A DNA stretch of 64,000 nt from Acutalibacter muris (GTDB lineage Bacteria > Bacillota > Clostridia > Oscillospirales > Acutalibacteraceae), in assembly GCF_002201475.1 (NCBI RefSeq), contig NZ_CP021422.1, positions 2,046,001-2,110,000 of the forward strand, written 5' to 3'. The notes below the pieces were generated by a model, which did not search any database, was not told the origin of the DNA, and was given only the letters and a program-made list of their open reading frames with translations. The translations under genes were made by a program, and so were the position numbers. Below, piece by piece: positions 53,580 through 63,890 of the stretch; position 1 is the first letter of the stretch; the number at the start of each line of letters is the position of its first letter.

Positions 53580-53841
53580 GGCTTTGGACAAAGGGGGAGG
53601 ATGATAACAGCAGAGCCATGATATGCGGATTGGCTGTCGCATTGTCGCACCGTCGCAGCCTGCCAAAAAAACTTTTTCCCAATACTGTAACCCTACCTAT
53701 TTTTCCTTACTTTTAAAAGTTTTCAAAAATAGGTGAGACAGTGCGACAAACTTCCAGCTTTCCTTTTCTGGCAATATGCTTCCATGTCCCACAACCTGTC
53801 GCACCATGGTCGCACGGTTGTCATCCCTGCCTCTGTCCTGC
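53580..53841 (-). repeat. ~250-bp dispersed repeat, copy E (reverse)
   Basis: It occupies the place of copy B, yet its AT-rich centre matches copies A/C/D rather than the diverged copy B, suggesting conversion between repeat copies. The terminator seen at 12810-12842 follows at 53880-53912. Confidence 0.85.
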
Positions 53842-54369
53842 CCGCCAATGCCCAAGCTGAAGCCTGCTTACGAATGTTAAGAGGACTCCCATCCGGGAGC
53901 CCTCTTTTTTATAGGGAGCCAGCGGCCCCATTCCAGCGACAGCCAGGGGTGGGAACTCGCGTCAAGGTTCTCAGCCCATCAGCAAACTATCCAAAGCTGC
54001 TCGCCTGCAACCCCGCAGCACGCCTCCGCCTGCTTTGCAGTTTTGCAAACTGCCCGAGGCTGCGAACGGGACGAGGGCCCCTCACGACTATCCGTCGCAA
54101 TGCCGGGGCGATTGCTCCCAATTTTTTGACTTATCACCGGCGCGTTTTTTTTACGAATTCGCGGTGACAACACAGGACACAGAAGGCCCATGAAACGAGG
54201 AATTTTCGCGGCGCCGATGACAACGGTGACAGCGGATGACAAAATTTTGGCCAAATTTTGCAGCTTGTCACCGCCCGAAATGCCGCTATTCATGGGCCAA
54301 CTTGGCCTTCCGGGGCCTTATGGCCCGCGAGAAGACCAAAAAGGGAAAAAGGGCATAAAAGCGGCGACG

Positions 54370-54560
54370 CCACCCCTGCGGGGTGACGGTCGGCATAGCC
54401 GACGCCGTTGCCCGCCATTGGCGGGCAACCTCTCCGCTTCGCTCCGAGGCTTTTACTGCGCTACGCTTGCCCTAAGAACAGTCCCCCGGACTGTTCTTAG
54501 GGTGCCCTGAAGCGGCACAGCCGCCACAGCCGAAACGATAAAGCTGCCAATCGTTTCGGT
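54370..54560. other. Palindrome cluster, candidate oriT / origin region (copy 2)
   Basis: The same three palindromes as at 13300-13490, with no change visible in the stems. It ends 15 bases before the 5.5-kb deletion junction at 54575/54577. No gene is seen in 53913-54370. Confidence 0.45.
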
Positions 54561-54576
54561 TTTAAGGGCAAGGGCC

Positions 54577-54930
54577 CAGTTCGCCGCCTCCCAGCTGTGC
54601 CACTTCTGTGAGGAATCGCCATTGTTTGCAGAAGTAGTCTACAAGACCAGGCGCACCCTCTCTGACTGCTGCGCGGAAGTCATGAAGGGCACCGGTAACT
54701 GCGTGTCGGACATTGACGTGTACCGCGGCATCGTGCGGGCATACTTCCCCAACGCCGACGTCCGGTTCCTGATGGACATTGAGATAAACGGCGCGGCCCC
54801 CTCCGAGGAAGAAATGGCGAAACTCCCGGAGAAGCCCGCGCCGAAGGTGTCCGCCAAAAAGGCAGCGCCTGCTCCGGCTCCAAAGCCCGCCCCGGCCAAA
54901 CCCGAGAGCATCCAATTGTCGCTATTCTAA
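54577..54930 (+). pseudogene. pcfK-like gene, 5'-truncated
   Basis: From 54577 the sequence equals codon 38 onward of the gene at 18908-19372. The first 37 codons, ribosome-binding site and upstream DNA are missing, and palindromic intergenic DNA is fused directly upstream. No good start remains, so it is probably not translated. Confidence 0.85.
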
Positions 54931-54941
54931 GGAGGAAATCT

Positions 54942-56083
54942 ATGCTGATTAAGAAGATTCTGGCCGCCCTGCCTCTGTCGCCCGCTCCCAAGCGCCTGCC
55001 AAAACAGGTGGAGTTCTGCGCCGGCGCCACTGTCCACCACGCCGGGCGCTGCGGCGATGTGCTGGCCGTAGACGTATACAGCCGCAAGCGGGAACTCCTG
55101 TACCGCTTTTACTCCGACGGTAAGAACTATATTACCCGCCTCCAGCACCCCTTGCGGGACTGCGCCGCCCTATCTCCTTCCGCCGTCTGCTGGACAATCT
55201 CAAGAATATCCCCCAGGCCGAGTACCTGATGAAGGCCGGACTGCCGGTCCTTGCGGCGGGGAATCTGCCGGATGCCAGCGCGAAGAACCTGCCGGAGCTG
55301 ACCGGGCTGGGCAAGCACTTCCTTCCCGCCATGCGGGAGAGCCAGGCCAGCTTCCAGGAAATAAAGACCATAGCTGCCCAGCGGAACGCCGGCCCCGAGG
55401 ATTTACGCCAGCTGTGCGCCCAGCGTCTGGACGGCGATTGCCTGATTCTGTTGGAGAGAATTGCCCGTTTCAACGGCATAGGCCGCTCCCTGCGGTACGT
55501 GCGGGCCCAGAAAGAGGCTTCCACCGGCCGGATGCGGCGCAACAAGCTCCCCTACTTCCTGCGGCTCTACCGGGACTATCTCGACATGGCCCAGAGCCTG
55601 AAAAGCGACATGAGCCAGCGGGCCATCCTGGAGCCTCGGGACCTGAAAGAGCGCCATGACCTGCTGGCGGCGCGGGTGAACGAGCTGAAGTCCAGGCCGG
55701 ACAACGAACGCTTCCAGCAGGCCGTTGACGAGGGCCTGTACTGGTGGGCCCAGGAATACGCCAATGACAGCTACCGCGTGGTCTACCCCATGAAGCGAAG
55801 CGACCTGACCACCGAGGGCCAGTGCCTGAATCACTGTGTGGGCGGGCAAGCCTACTTTGAAAGGCACATCCTGGGCCATCAGATGGTGTTCTTTATCCGC
55901 AAAGTTTCGGCCCCTGACAAGCCCTACTTTACCGCTGAAATCGACACGGACACCGGGCGGATTATCCAGCTGTACGGCTTTGGGGACTGCTCCGCGCCCA
56001 AAGAGGTGCGGGCGTTTACGGAAGGGTTTTGCAGGAAGATTCTTCGGTGGAAGAGTATGGACATACGGCGAGAAGCCGCATAA
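54942..56083 (+). pseudogene. pcfJ-like gene, internal deletion and frameshift
   Basis: The first ~70 codons match 19384 onward, then 826 bp (copy-1 19593-20418) are missing, with CTT at both ends of the deletion. The reading frame shifts and stops at 55229. The C-terminal PcfJ domain frame (LNHCVG etc.) stays open from an internal ATG at 55229 to 56083 but lacks a ribosome-binding site. The zinc-ribbon region is gone. Confidence 0.9.
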
Positions 56084-56198
56084 ATTTTGCAAAAGTTTGC
56101 AAAATTAAATGTTAAAAAATTATGAACATTTTGCATATATGTACGACTTAATGCGTCAGCAGCGGAACTTCCTGTTCCCTGGAAAAGTGTTCCGACCT

Positions 56199-56227
56199 TT
56201 GACAAGCGAGCCGGTTTATGGTATAAT
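56199..56227 (+). promoter_or_regulatory. Consensus sigma-A promoter (copy 2, Api92-like gene)
   Basis: TTGACA - 17 bp - TATAAT (56222-56227), same as 21467-21495. Confidence 0.85.
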
Positions 56228-56384
56228 ATAACTACAGAAAAGGGATTATACCCTGTAAAAAATAACGAGATTGCACAACAGAAGGGGCAAGCCGGGCATA
56301 TGGCCCACACGCTTTCATCGTTTGGTGCAATGTGCAGAACGGGTTTCTCTTTTCTGAATATTTATAAAAAAGGAGTGATGCCCT

Positions 56385-57221
56385 ATGGCAGTCGAATGTG
56401 ATGCCACGGGTTTCCACACTATGGAAAGCCGGCTTGAACTCACAGGCAGGGTCACCCAGGTGCGTAGAGCGGTCAAAGAAAACGTAGTCGGAAACTCCCG
56501 GCTGGACTTTGCCAGCATTCTGCCTGCGCCGGCCCATTTGCCGGTGGATGTGCCCGATATGAAGCCATATGCCGGGTACGCGGCCAGGCATTTCCTGCAA
56601 GACTTTCTTGCCGGCAAGGGGCTGGACACAAAAGCCATGCTGCGGGAAGAACGGGAATACCTGGACAGGCACAAGGAAGTAAAAGCCGGCCCGTATCTTC
56701 GCGGGAAGGAGCTTTTTCTGCAAGGCTTCCGCAATGTTACCGAGGAAGGGTTCTACTACTTCTGCCACCTTACGCGTCCGTTTTCCGGCTTCGCGGCATT
56801 CTGGTGTTTGGAGGAAGCCTTTGCCAGCTGCCACCATGACCCGGAGAGTTTCCTTGAGCTCATTGCTTCTCACGAAAGAACCTATCTGCAAGAGCGCGGG
56901 AACACCATAAGTATGGCTAGGTGGGAAGACAGCAAGGAGCGGTTCCGCCAGGCTTTCCGGCCTGATTCTCCGGCTTTCCAGGCATTCCTGGCAGACCTTT
57001 GGGGCGTTGCGGCCGGGCCGGAGAATTGTTCCTGCGTCTATACCCTCGACTATGCCGCGCATCTGGCATTTACCACGGAAGGAGGCATTCCCCATAAGGT
57101 TTTGGACGCCTTGGCCAGGAAGTATCCGGGCCTGATTGTCATCCATTATTGGAATGACACGGAGTGCCCCGAAATATGCGGCTGCGAGACGTACCATTAC
57201 AGCCGCGATGCCGTCGCGTAA
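56385..57221 (+). CDS. Api92/YubB-like protein (copy 2)
   Basis: Homologue of 21653-22489 with about a dozen substitutions scattered in the middle (for example FLAGKG, ASHERTYLQERG). Promoter, ribosome-binding site and terminator are conserved. Confidence 0.55.
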   Translation: MAVECDATGFHTMESRLELTGRVTQVRRAVKENVVGNSRLDFASILPAPAHLPVDVPDMKPYAGYAARHFLQDFLAGKGLDTKAMLREEREYLDRHKEVKAGPYLRGKELFLQGFRNVTEEGFYYFCHLTRPFSGFAAFWCLEEAFASCHHDPESFLELIASHERTYLQERGNTISMARWEDSKERFRQAFRPDSPAFQAFLADLWGVAAGPENCSCVYTLDYAAHLAFTTEGGIPHKVLDALARKYPGLIVIHYWNDTECPEICGCETYHYSRDAVA

Positions 57222-57285
57222 CCGGCAGCAAAACAAAGCAGGAAAAAGAGCCCTCTGGATGGGATTCCAGAGGGTTCTCCTTTTG

Positions 57286-57335
57286 TTGACATACTGCGCC
57301 CCTGTGTGTATAATTGCTTGTATACCAAGCTATAC
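57286..57335 (+). promoter_or_regulatory. Consensus promoter with operator-like palindrome (copy 2)
   Basis: TTGACA (57286-57291), 17 bp, TATAAT (57309-57314) and GTATA-CCAAGC-TATAC (57320-57335). One base differs from copy 1 in the spacer. Confidence 0.75.
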
Positions 57336-57349
57336 GCGGGAGGTCAGGA

Positions 57350-59812
57350 ATGGTGTTGAACACAGAAGCCCTGCTCAGAGATGAACACATCAATAAGATT
57401 ACGGCCATTCTAAAAAGTTTCGTCTTCAGCAATCCGGAAAGGCTGCATCTCCATGTGCCGCAAGAGGTCTCAGTGGAGTACGCGAAATTGAAAAATGTCA
57501 CTGTCAGCGGCGTCCCGCCGGTCATATGGCAAAGTGGAAGCCGGATTGGTTTTGATGTGGAACTTTCGGCAGTAATAATCACCGGGCCTCGGTATGACAC
57601 TGACGGAACCCTGATACCAGATTGTATTTGGGAATGCCGCCAAACCTTTGTGGTATCATGCTCTGGCACGCTGTCTAAAGACATGGCGTTGGATGATTTT
57701 CGAGTGCGCACGATACGTATCAAACCGGAGAAAAGGTATCAGGACGATAGCATATGGGGCATTATCATACATACACATCAGGACGCAGTTAAGGCAGCTT
57801 TGAGCGCCTATATTTCGGCCCATCCAGACGCTTTGCGGCTGCCTTCCCCGCCATGGGTGGAAAAGACAGAGGGTGCAAGCCTGCGCGGCTTAGACATCAC
57901 TTGGGCTGGCAACGCAGAGGACAAGCCGGGCATGGACATCGGTTTTGAAATCGTAGCGGCGGCAGAAATCAGCGCCACGGAACGCAGCAAAAAGGGCTCT
58001 CTGCAAACAAACGTGTACCAGCAATGGTTCACCCTTAAATGCCATGCAAACCTGGAAGAATCACTACAGGATTTTTCTGTGGGCGCCATCTTTATAGAAG
58101 CGGTCACCCGCAGCGAGGACAGCCCCATGGAAGTAATTCTGCCCTTTGTTTTGGAAAGGCAGCTTGAGCGGGATGCCTTGAAGGTATTGAAGGAATTTGG
58201 GTTCGGCCAGTGCATCCATACGCCGCAAGTACTTGACCCGGACTTGCTGGCCCAGAGGATGGGCCTTACCATACAGTACCGGCACCTCTCAAAAGAAAAA
58301 AGGGTGTTTGGCGCGGTATTTATGGACGATTGCGAAGCCGCGTTCTATCGCCCCAACGAGGACGCTATGGTACAGGAGAACGTCCGGGCGGGTACTATTA
58401 TCGTTGATGAACAGGCGTCCCAAACGCGTCCCATTGGCTCTATAAACAACACAATTGTCCACGAATGCCTCCACTGGCACAGGCACCGAAAGGCGTATTA
58501 CTTAGCCAGACTGATTGCCGGCAGACAGCCTATCTCCTGTCTGGTGGATGGCGGCATGGCCGGAGGCGTGACAGACCGCCTTCCAGGGATAGAATGGCAG
58601 GCCAACGCCCTGGCCCCCAAGATACAGATGCCGTATCCAGCGTTTAAAAAGAAGGCCAAGGAGCTGATTCGTTTACAGCGCCAAAGTGCGCCGGATATGC
58701 CCACTATCGACCTGCTTCCTCCCGTCATAGCGGTGTTAGCAGACCTGTTTGGAGTATCAAAGCTGGCTGTTAAGATACGCTTGCTGGAAGTGGGATACCC
58801 GGAAGCCAGGGGCGTGCTGGAGTATGTGGATGGCCGATATCTAAGGCCCTACGCCTTTGCGCCGGGGGCGCTGGAGAAAAATCAGACATTCACTATCAGT
58901 GCGGTGGAACTGGCACAGCTTTATGACGAGAGCGAGGAGCTGAGGAAGTGCCTGCAATCCGGCGAGTACACGGTGGTGGAATCCCATGTCTGCCTGAACG
59001 ACCCGCGCTATGTCTTTGGTCTGGGCGGCGGTATGCCCATGCTGACTGAATATGCGCGGCTTCATGTGGATGAGTGCTGTTTGAAGTTTGCGGCGGTATG
59101 GGGCGGCACGAAGGATGAGTGGAAATCGCTTAATCTGGACGTGGTAATGTGCCGGATTGACGCTCTCCAAGTAAGACTTAGGTTGGTAGAAAAGGCAATA
59201 TCTTCCCCTACCAGGAAAGGCGAGACTGAAAAGGTTTGGTCTCCGCTCAAAGGTGCATATAGCGGAGCCGAAACAGAGACAAAAGATAATATCGTTAACA
59301 TTATGACAAAGTTTGCATCCAAGGAAGATAACACATCAGGTAATAATAAGAACGATATCGTTGACGATATTGTTGAGGAAATCGTAGTACACATCCAACT
59401 AATCAGCGAAAAGCTAAAAGAATTACATAGCTTCAAGCCAGCTTTGGATAATTTGCGAAGATGGAGAGGTTTGACGCAAGAAAAACTTTCAGAGAAGAGC
59501 GATGTATCCTTAAGGAAACTTCAAGATTGTTTGTCCCCCAAAAGTAAAAAATCAATTCAATTGGATACCGTTGTTTACTTATGTATAGGACTTCAATTAC
59601 CGTATGAACTAAGCCGAAGGCTCATTGAATTGGCAGGATTTGCACTGACGGTATCACCGAAACATCTGGCATATGACTTTGTTTTGAGGTCGTACAGTTC
59701 ATACAATATTTTTGAGTGTAAGAAACTAATAGCCTCGATTGAACAGGGGCTTTCTGATAAAAGGGAAATAGAGGAAAACTCAAAAAATAAATCCGCCAAT
59801 TTCGAACGGTAA
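57350..59812 (+). CDS. IrrE/ImmA-like metallopeptidase with different C-terminal HTH, 820 aa
   Basis: The N-terminal ~430 residues equal the copy-1 protein, with HECLH at 371-375 and Glu415. The next ~140 residues are diverged, and the last ~240 are essentially unrelated except for an XRE-like region at ~698-750 (LTQEKLSEKSDVSLRKLQDC) and a shared SRRLIELAG helix. The protease is constant while the DNA-binding specificity has changed. Confidence 0.8.
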   Translation: MVLNTEALLRDEHINKITAILKSFVFSNPERLHLHVPQEVSVEYAKLKNVTVSGVPPVIWQSGSRIGFDVELSAVIITGPRYDTDGTLIPDCIWECRQTFVVSCSGTLSKDMALDDFRVRTIRIKPEKRYQDDSIWGIIIHTHQDAVKAALSAYISAHPDALRLPSPPWVEKTEGASLRGLDITWAGNAEDKPGMDIGFEIVAAAEISATERSKKGSLQTNVYQQWFTLKCHANLEESLQDFSVGAIFIEAVTRSEDSPMEVILPFVLERQLERDALKVLKEFGFGQCIHTPQVLDPDLLAQRMGLTIQYRHLSKEKRVFGAVFMDDCEAAFYRPNEDAMVQENVRAGTIIVDEQASQTRPIGSINNTIVHECLHWHRHRKAYYLARLIAGRQPISCLVDGGMAGGVTDRLPGIEWQANALAPKIQMPYPAFKKKAKELIRLQRQSAPDMPTIDLLPPVIAVLADLFGVSKLAVKIRLLEVGYPEARGVLEYVDGRYLRPYAFAPGALEKNQTFTISAVELAQLYDESEELRKCLQSGEYTVVESHVCLNDPRYVFGLGGGMPMLTEYARLHVDECCLKFAAVWGGTKDEWKSLNLDVVMCRIDALQVRLRLVEKAISSPTRKGETEKVWSPLKGAYSGAETETKDNIVNIMTKFASKEDNTSGNNKNDIVDDIVEEIVVHIQLISEKLKELHSFKPALDNLRRWRGLTQEKLSEKSDVSLRKLQDCLSPKSKKSIQLDTVVYLCIGLQLPYELSRRLIELAGFALTVSPKHLAYDFVLRSYSSYNIFECKKLIASIEQGLSDKREIEENSKNKSANFER

Positions 59813-59835
59813 AATTACAACAGAATATATACTAA

Positions 59836-59890
59836 AAAGCAGCGTGTTGTTGGAATATATTGCCAATTTCACGCTATTTTTTTCGTTACT
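59836..59890 (+). terminator. Intrinsic terminator after the IrrE-HTH gene (copy 2)
   Basis: AGCGTG ... CACGCT stem followed by ATTTTTTTT. Confidence 0.65.
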
Positions 59891-59995
59891 CACCTATAAA
59901 ACTCTTTTGTTTTTTATATAGAAACCCGCATAAGAGGGGAATAGTCAAATCCGCCAAATGGGATTATACTTGCCCCAATGAACAAAGAACCCATC

Positions 59996-60038
59996 TGGAT
60001 AAGGGCCCACTCCGGTTTGGGTTCACGGTTCAACACAA
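59996..60038 (+). promoter_or_regulatory. Conserved leader element (copy 2)
   Basis: GGATAAGGGCCCACTCCGG plus GTTTGGGTTCACGGTTCAA corresponds to 25227-25266; the palindrome here is GGGCCC. Confidence 0.45.
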
Positions 60039-60062
60039 AACAAACAGAAAGGAGCAACTAAT

Positions 60063-60611
60063 ATGATAAACATATTAGTAGGCTGGTCGGGCACCAAGCG
60101 GGTTTTCAGAGTAAACAGCACTGGCTCGTTGTCTGTACGGACTACCCTTGAGCGAGCGGCGCTCGCACTCTACCGATTGAGCGACAATCCAGAATTTGTC
60201 GGCATTACAATAGAGGATGTCCTAAACCTTCCGGATGAAACCCAGGTTGAAATGGAGTTCCATGCAGAAGAAATAACAGATGAGTTCGAGTACGTCAATG
60301 ACATGATACTTATTACTGGCGAAGTGGAAATCCATTATTGCAACGAGTATCTGGTCAAACCACAGGCGGTGCGTGAGGATGAAATTGCAGCCTACATCAT
60401 AGGATACACAGAAGCCCAATATGAAAAAGGCGTGCTGCAGGTTCGGGGAAACCCGTACTACTGCATCTCGCATCCGGAGGCCAAAAACTGGGCGCACATT
60501 TTCCTAATGGATAGGCAAGCGATACTGTCAAATTTCATCGAAAAAATGGTTGAAAAGAGCGTACAGTCCGACTTATCTCTCGATGAAATAGAAAGTGAGG
60601 AAGACGTATGA
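60063..60611 (+). CDS. Unknown protein, 182 aa
   Basis: Diverged homologue of 25294-25818 (shared KRVFRVxSTG, VGITIEDVL, AYIxGYxEAQYEKGV, WAHIFL). It has a strong AAAGGAG ribosome-binding site. An insertion near residue 75 makes it eight residues longer. Function unknown. Confidence 0.7.
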   Translation: MINILVGWSGTKRVFRVNSTGSLSVRTTLERAALALYRLSDNPEFVGITIEDVLNLPDETQVEMEFHAEEITDEFEYVNDMILITGEVEIHYCNEYLVKPQAVREDEIAAYIIGYTEAQYEKGVLQVRGNPYYCISHPEAKNWAHIFLMDRQAILSNFIEKMVEKSVQSDLSLDEIESEEDV

Positions 60612-60774
60612 CAAGAGAAAAAAGCCGAGGCTTTGCTTCGGATGACAATACTGTGCCTTTCCTCTCAGGCCATAGCACGACTTATGGAGGAGGATAAAGT
60701 GAGCATAGGTGTTTATTACGGATTTGTTGAAAATCGCAGCCAAAACAACACCATCTTCAGAAAGTGACATACAA
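60608..60774 (+). pseudogene. Remnant of the 143-aa gene
   Basis: ATGACAAGAGAA at the start and GGAGGATAAAGTGAGCAT further on match copy 1 (25815 and 25901), but small indels shift the frame and the C-terminal domain is missing. Only 22 codons follow the GTG. Confidence 0.65.
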
Positions 60775-60969
60775 ATGAACCTAAATAATATAACGTTTAC
60801 ACAACATCAACACATCACATATTCTAAAAAGACATCGACCGCAATCCTTGATGGAAGAGAAATCACTTTAGTAAATTCCATTCCTCAATATGATAAGCGG
60901 GAGAAAGAGAAAGCTCATACGGAAATCGAACAAGGATTATATCAGGTGTTCACAAAATATGTGAGTTGA
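60775..60969 (+). CDS. TnpW-like small protein, 64 aa
   Basis: Homologue of 26286-26459 (HITYSKKTSTAILDGREI, KEKAHTEIEQGLYQVF), conserved despite decay of the gene before it. Short and basic; no membrane segment. Confidence 0.5.
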   Translation: MNLNNITFTQHQHITYSKKTSTAILDGREITLVNSIPQYDKREKEKAHTEIEQGLYQVFTKYVS

Positions 60970-60971
60970 AA

Positions 60972-61016
60972 AAAAGGCGCTGCTGCGGTATAATCGTACC
61001 GTTAGCAGCCCTTTTC
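60972..61016 (+). promoter_or_regulatory. Hairpin with -10 box in its loop (copy 2)
   Basis: AAAAGG-C-GCTGCT pairs with AGCAGCCCTTTT around a loop with TATAAT. Stem bases differ from copy 1 in compensating fashion. Confidence 0.5.
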
Positions 61017-61043
61017 AATAATTGGAAGGGGTTTAATTGAAAT

Positions 61044-62543
61044 ATGTTTGACGCCATTTACACCCGACAGTCTGTAGACCGGGCTGACAGTATCTCCATT
61101 GAAAGCCAAAAGGAATTCTGTCAATATGAAACGAGAGGCGGAGAATACAGGCACTATAGCGATAGAGGTTTCTCTGGAAAAAACACTGACAGGCCGGATT
61201 TTCAGCGAATGATGAACGACATTAAAAGCGGGGAAATTAAACGCGTTATTGTGTACAAGCTGGACAGAATCAGCCGCTCTATTCTGGACTTTACCGCAAT
61301 GATGGAAGAATTCCATAAATATGGCGTGGAGTTTGTATCCACCACAGAGAAGTTTGATACATCCTCCCCTATGGGACGGGCTATGCTGAACATCTGTATC
61401 GTCTTTGCACAGCTTGAACGAGAAACTATCCAAAAACGAGTAGCTGATGCCTATGCTTCCCGCTCCAAGCACGGATTCTTTATGGGTGGCCCTGTCCCTT
61501 ATGGATATTCCATTGAACCGTGTGCTATTGATGGAGTGAAGACTTCCAGGTATGTAGTTTCCCCGGAAGAGGCGGAAGTTGTCAAAGTCATTTATCAGAT
61601 GTATGCCCAACCACAAGTTTCTTTTGGAGACATCATGAGGTACCTTGGCGACAATAAGATTCGCACCCGGCGAGACAAAGGGTGGAACAGGACAAGGATA
61701 GCCGAGATAGTCAAAAACCCGATATATCTTCGAGCCGACCTGGATATTTACGAGTTCTATAAAGGCCAAGGGACCATTATAGTCAATGACCCTTCCGACT
61801 TTATCGGGACCAATGGATGCTATCTTTATGAAACCCAGGAGACCAAGCGCAAAACTCTGTCGCTGGAAGGGCAAACGCTGGTGCTTGCTCCACACGAGGG
61901 AATCATTCCGTCCGACATATGGCTGGCGGCTCGTAAGAAATGCCTCAACAATAGAAATGTTGGCATACCCACAAAGGTTAAGAACTCTTGGCTGCTTGGT
62001 AAAGCTAAGTGTGGAAAATGTGGTCATGCCCTAAGTATCCGATATTCCAAAAAGAATGGCGTGCGCTACTTTATGTGCGGCTATCGTCTGAATGCCCGGG
62101 GATGCGAAGGTTTTGGCGCTCTACGCGCACCAGAGCTTGAAAGTTTTGTTTTGAACGCAATACGTGAAAGGCTGAAAGCTTTTGAAACCCTTACTTCTTC
62201 CACAAAAGCAAGGGTAAATCCCAAATTGGATGAACTCCGAATCAAAGAGCATCAATTAAGCAAAGATATAGATACACTCCTGGAGAAGGTCGTCCATGCT
62301 GATGGTGCACTAATGGCTCTCATCAATCAAAGAGCATCTAATTTGGATGCGGAGCTTAAGGAAATCCAAAAAGAAATCCGTGAAATTACTGCGTCTACGC
62401 CATCGACGGACATTAAAACCCTCACAGGCTATTTTTCAAAGTGGGAGGAGCTTTCCATTGATGACAAAAGAAGCGTAGTTGACCTGTTGATTGCTCAAGT
62501 AAATGCTACAAAAGATACCGTTGAGATTGTGTGGAAGATTTGA
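61044..62543 (+). CDS. Large serine recombinase (TnpX type), 499 aa (copy 2)
   Basis: Same domain order as 26531-28030, with Ser10 in YTRQS, the zinc ribbon and the coiled coil. Differences are mostly synonymous or conservative outside the identical tract 61779-62080. Full length and apparently functional. Confidence 0.95.
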   Translation: MFDAIYTRQSVDRADSISIESQKEFCQYETRGGEYRHYSDRGFSGKNTDRPDFQRMMNDIKSGEIKRVIVYKLDRISRSILDFTAMMEEFHKYGVEFVSTTEKFDTSSPMGRAMLNICIVFAQLERETIQKRVADAYASRSKHGFFMGGPVPYGYSIEPCAIDGVKTSRYVVSPEEAEVVKVIYQMYAQPQVSFGDIMRYLGDNKIRTRRDKGWNRTRIAEIVKNPIYLRADLDIYEFYKGQGTIIVNDPSDFIGTNGCYLYETQETKRKTLSLEGQTLVLAPHEGIIPSDIWLAARKKCLNNRNVGIPTKVKNSWLLGKAKCGKCGHALSIRYSKKNGVRYFMCGYRLNARGCEGFGALRAPELESFVLNAIRERLKAFETLTSSTKARVNPKLDELRIKEHQLSKDIDTLLEKVVHADGALMALINQRASNLDAELKEIQKEIREITASTPSTDIKTLTGYFSKWEELSIDDKRSVVDLLIAQVNATKDTVEIVWKI

Positions 62544-63309
62544 GTACTTCATAGTGATTGTAAAGGTTTTCCATTCGTAAGCAGTTTCTTTTGTGCCATG
62601 CTTGTCAGCCTCCTTTCGTCAACAACACAACATACCACACCTTGTTTCGAAAGTCCACTGACTTTTTTCTTACTTTTTGCTCTGGCATTTCCGGATTTCT
62701 AAAGGCCGTATTCTTTGTTTTGCAACGCAAATTTTGAGCCAGGTATCTTGCCCTTACAAAAGTGGGTTCGGGCTACTGCCCGGTAATCGTGCCGTCCGAC
62801 AACGTCGGACGAACGCTCTGCCTGCCCTCCCCAAAAGGGGAGGATTTTTGTAGGACATTTACACTTCATTTGCAACCCCTGGAAATTCCTCGCAATACCG
62901 CCGTTTTTCGCGACAGCAACCCCACCTTTCACTCCAAATCCGCATTAGCAACCCCTATCGTGATTTTGCACTAAGAATCCTGGAATCCCTTGAAACGACC
63001 GGCGTTGCCGGGCGTTGTGAATCGAGTAGGGGACGCACCGCGACCCCTACTCTTTCTCCTGCTTGAAAATCGGACGACTGCGAATCTGTGCTATTTGTGC
63101 AGGATATTGGCTTTCCTGCGACCACGTTATTACGCTCAACAAACGCGGCTTTCACAAACGCCATTACACGGCGTTCTTTTCCTACGGTCGTTAACTTCCT
63201 CAACTGTTTCTCTAAAGTGCCTGACACGGTTCTCACACAGCTCAACCCCTCTGAAAAGCTAAAGGGCTGCGTCTTTCGGCGCAAACCCTTACCACGGCTT
63301 TCTCAAATT
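62544..63309. other. Intergenic hairpin-rich region after the recombinase (copy 2)
   Basis: No convincing gene. Bases 62544-62745 align with the copy-1 end region. Perfect hairpins follow: CGGGC-TACT-GCCCG (62769-62782), CGTCCGAC-AAC-GTCGGACG (62093 bases into the copy-2 side, at 62793-62811) and CCTCCCC-AAAA-GGGGAGG with ATTTTT (62826-62849, an intrinsic terminator). The stretch 62850-63309 shows only short frames without ribosome-binding sites. Confidence 0.5.
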
Positions 63310-63594
63310 TCAACGCCTTGCGTTTTCATCCATCCTATAAACCTCAATCATGAGTTCGATCCCGAATCGGATACCCTCTGCATAAATTGCTTTGTTCTCC
63401 ATGTTGACTATTTCTGCGTTCATATCCATTACGTTTTCTAATTTTTCGTATTGCTCTCTGGTCAGCACTTCCTGCAATCCATTGATTTCCTGACCGACCT
63501 TATTCACACTGGAACGATAGCCGCTATCTGTAGGCACCACAGTTTCTGCTGGAAATATTTCACCGTTGTACAGCTTGCTGATTACGCTTTTCAT
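63310..63594 (-). CDS. DUF6809-like small protein, 94 aa
   Basis: The pattern MKSVISKLYNGEIFPAE at the start and AEGIRFGIELMIEVY near the end resembles DUF6809 proteins, common in Firmicutes; their function is unknown. ATG 63594 has GGAGG upstream on the minus strand. The helical middle has a Gln/Glu/Lys-rich segment. It lies alone and leftward. Confidence 0.65.
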   Translation of the reverse strand: MKSVISKLYNGEIFPAETVVPTDSGYRSSVNKVGQEINGLQEVLTREQYEKLENVMDMNAEIVNMENKAIYAEGIRFGIELMIEVYRMDENARR

Positions 63595-63639
63595 TTCATG
63601 ATTTCCTCCTTGGTGGTAGAGACTCTTTCTCTGCTTTTG

Positions 63640-63770
63640 CCACCACAATACCCGAAACCTCTGCGGAAGTCCAGACTTTTTTCTTCGTGAAAACTACCGA
63701 AATATCCGACTTGCTTTTTACCTGTGTCAATAAAGTTCTTTCTTTGTTTTGCGGCTCAAATTTTGAGCTA
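63640..63770. repeat. Third degenerate recombinase-end repeat
   Basis: CCACAATACC, GGAAGTCCAGACTTTTTTCTTC and TTCTTTGTTTTGCGGCTCAA match parts of the regions at 28105-28215 and 62630-62745, without a recombinase gene beside it. It may be a former attachment site. Confidence 0.4.
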
Positions 63771-63842
63771 TGCATTTGCTGTTTCGACTTTCCGTAGATT
63801 TGGAAATCAAATCAGTAAAAAAATCTATGAGAAAAAAACAAC

Positions 63843-63871
63843 TTGAATAAACATCCACTTTGTGGTACACT
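63843..63871 (+). promoter_or_regulatory. Sigma-A promoter for the antitoxin gene
   Basis: TTGAAT (63843-63848) and TACACT (63866-63871) are 17 bp apart, 20 bases before the ATG. Confidence 0.65.
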
Positions 63872-63890
63872 ACAAGCGGGAGGGATTTTC

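Noticed and set aside
400-62543. Duplication as an assembly artefact
   Set aside because: The copies differ by two large deletions, several indels, substitutions, diverged integrases and different IrrE C-termini, so they are distinct loci.
62762-63262. Short frames in the region after the second recombinase
   Set aside because: They run through hairpins, have no ribosome-binding site and show no protein-like pattern.
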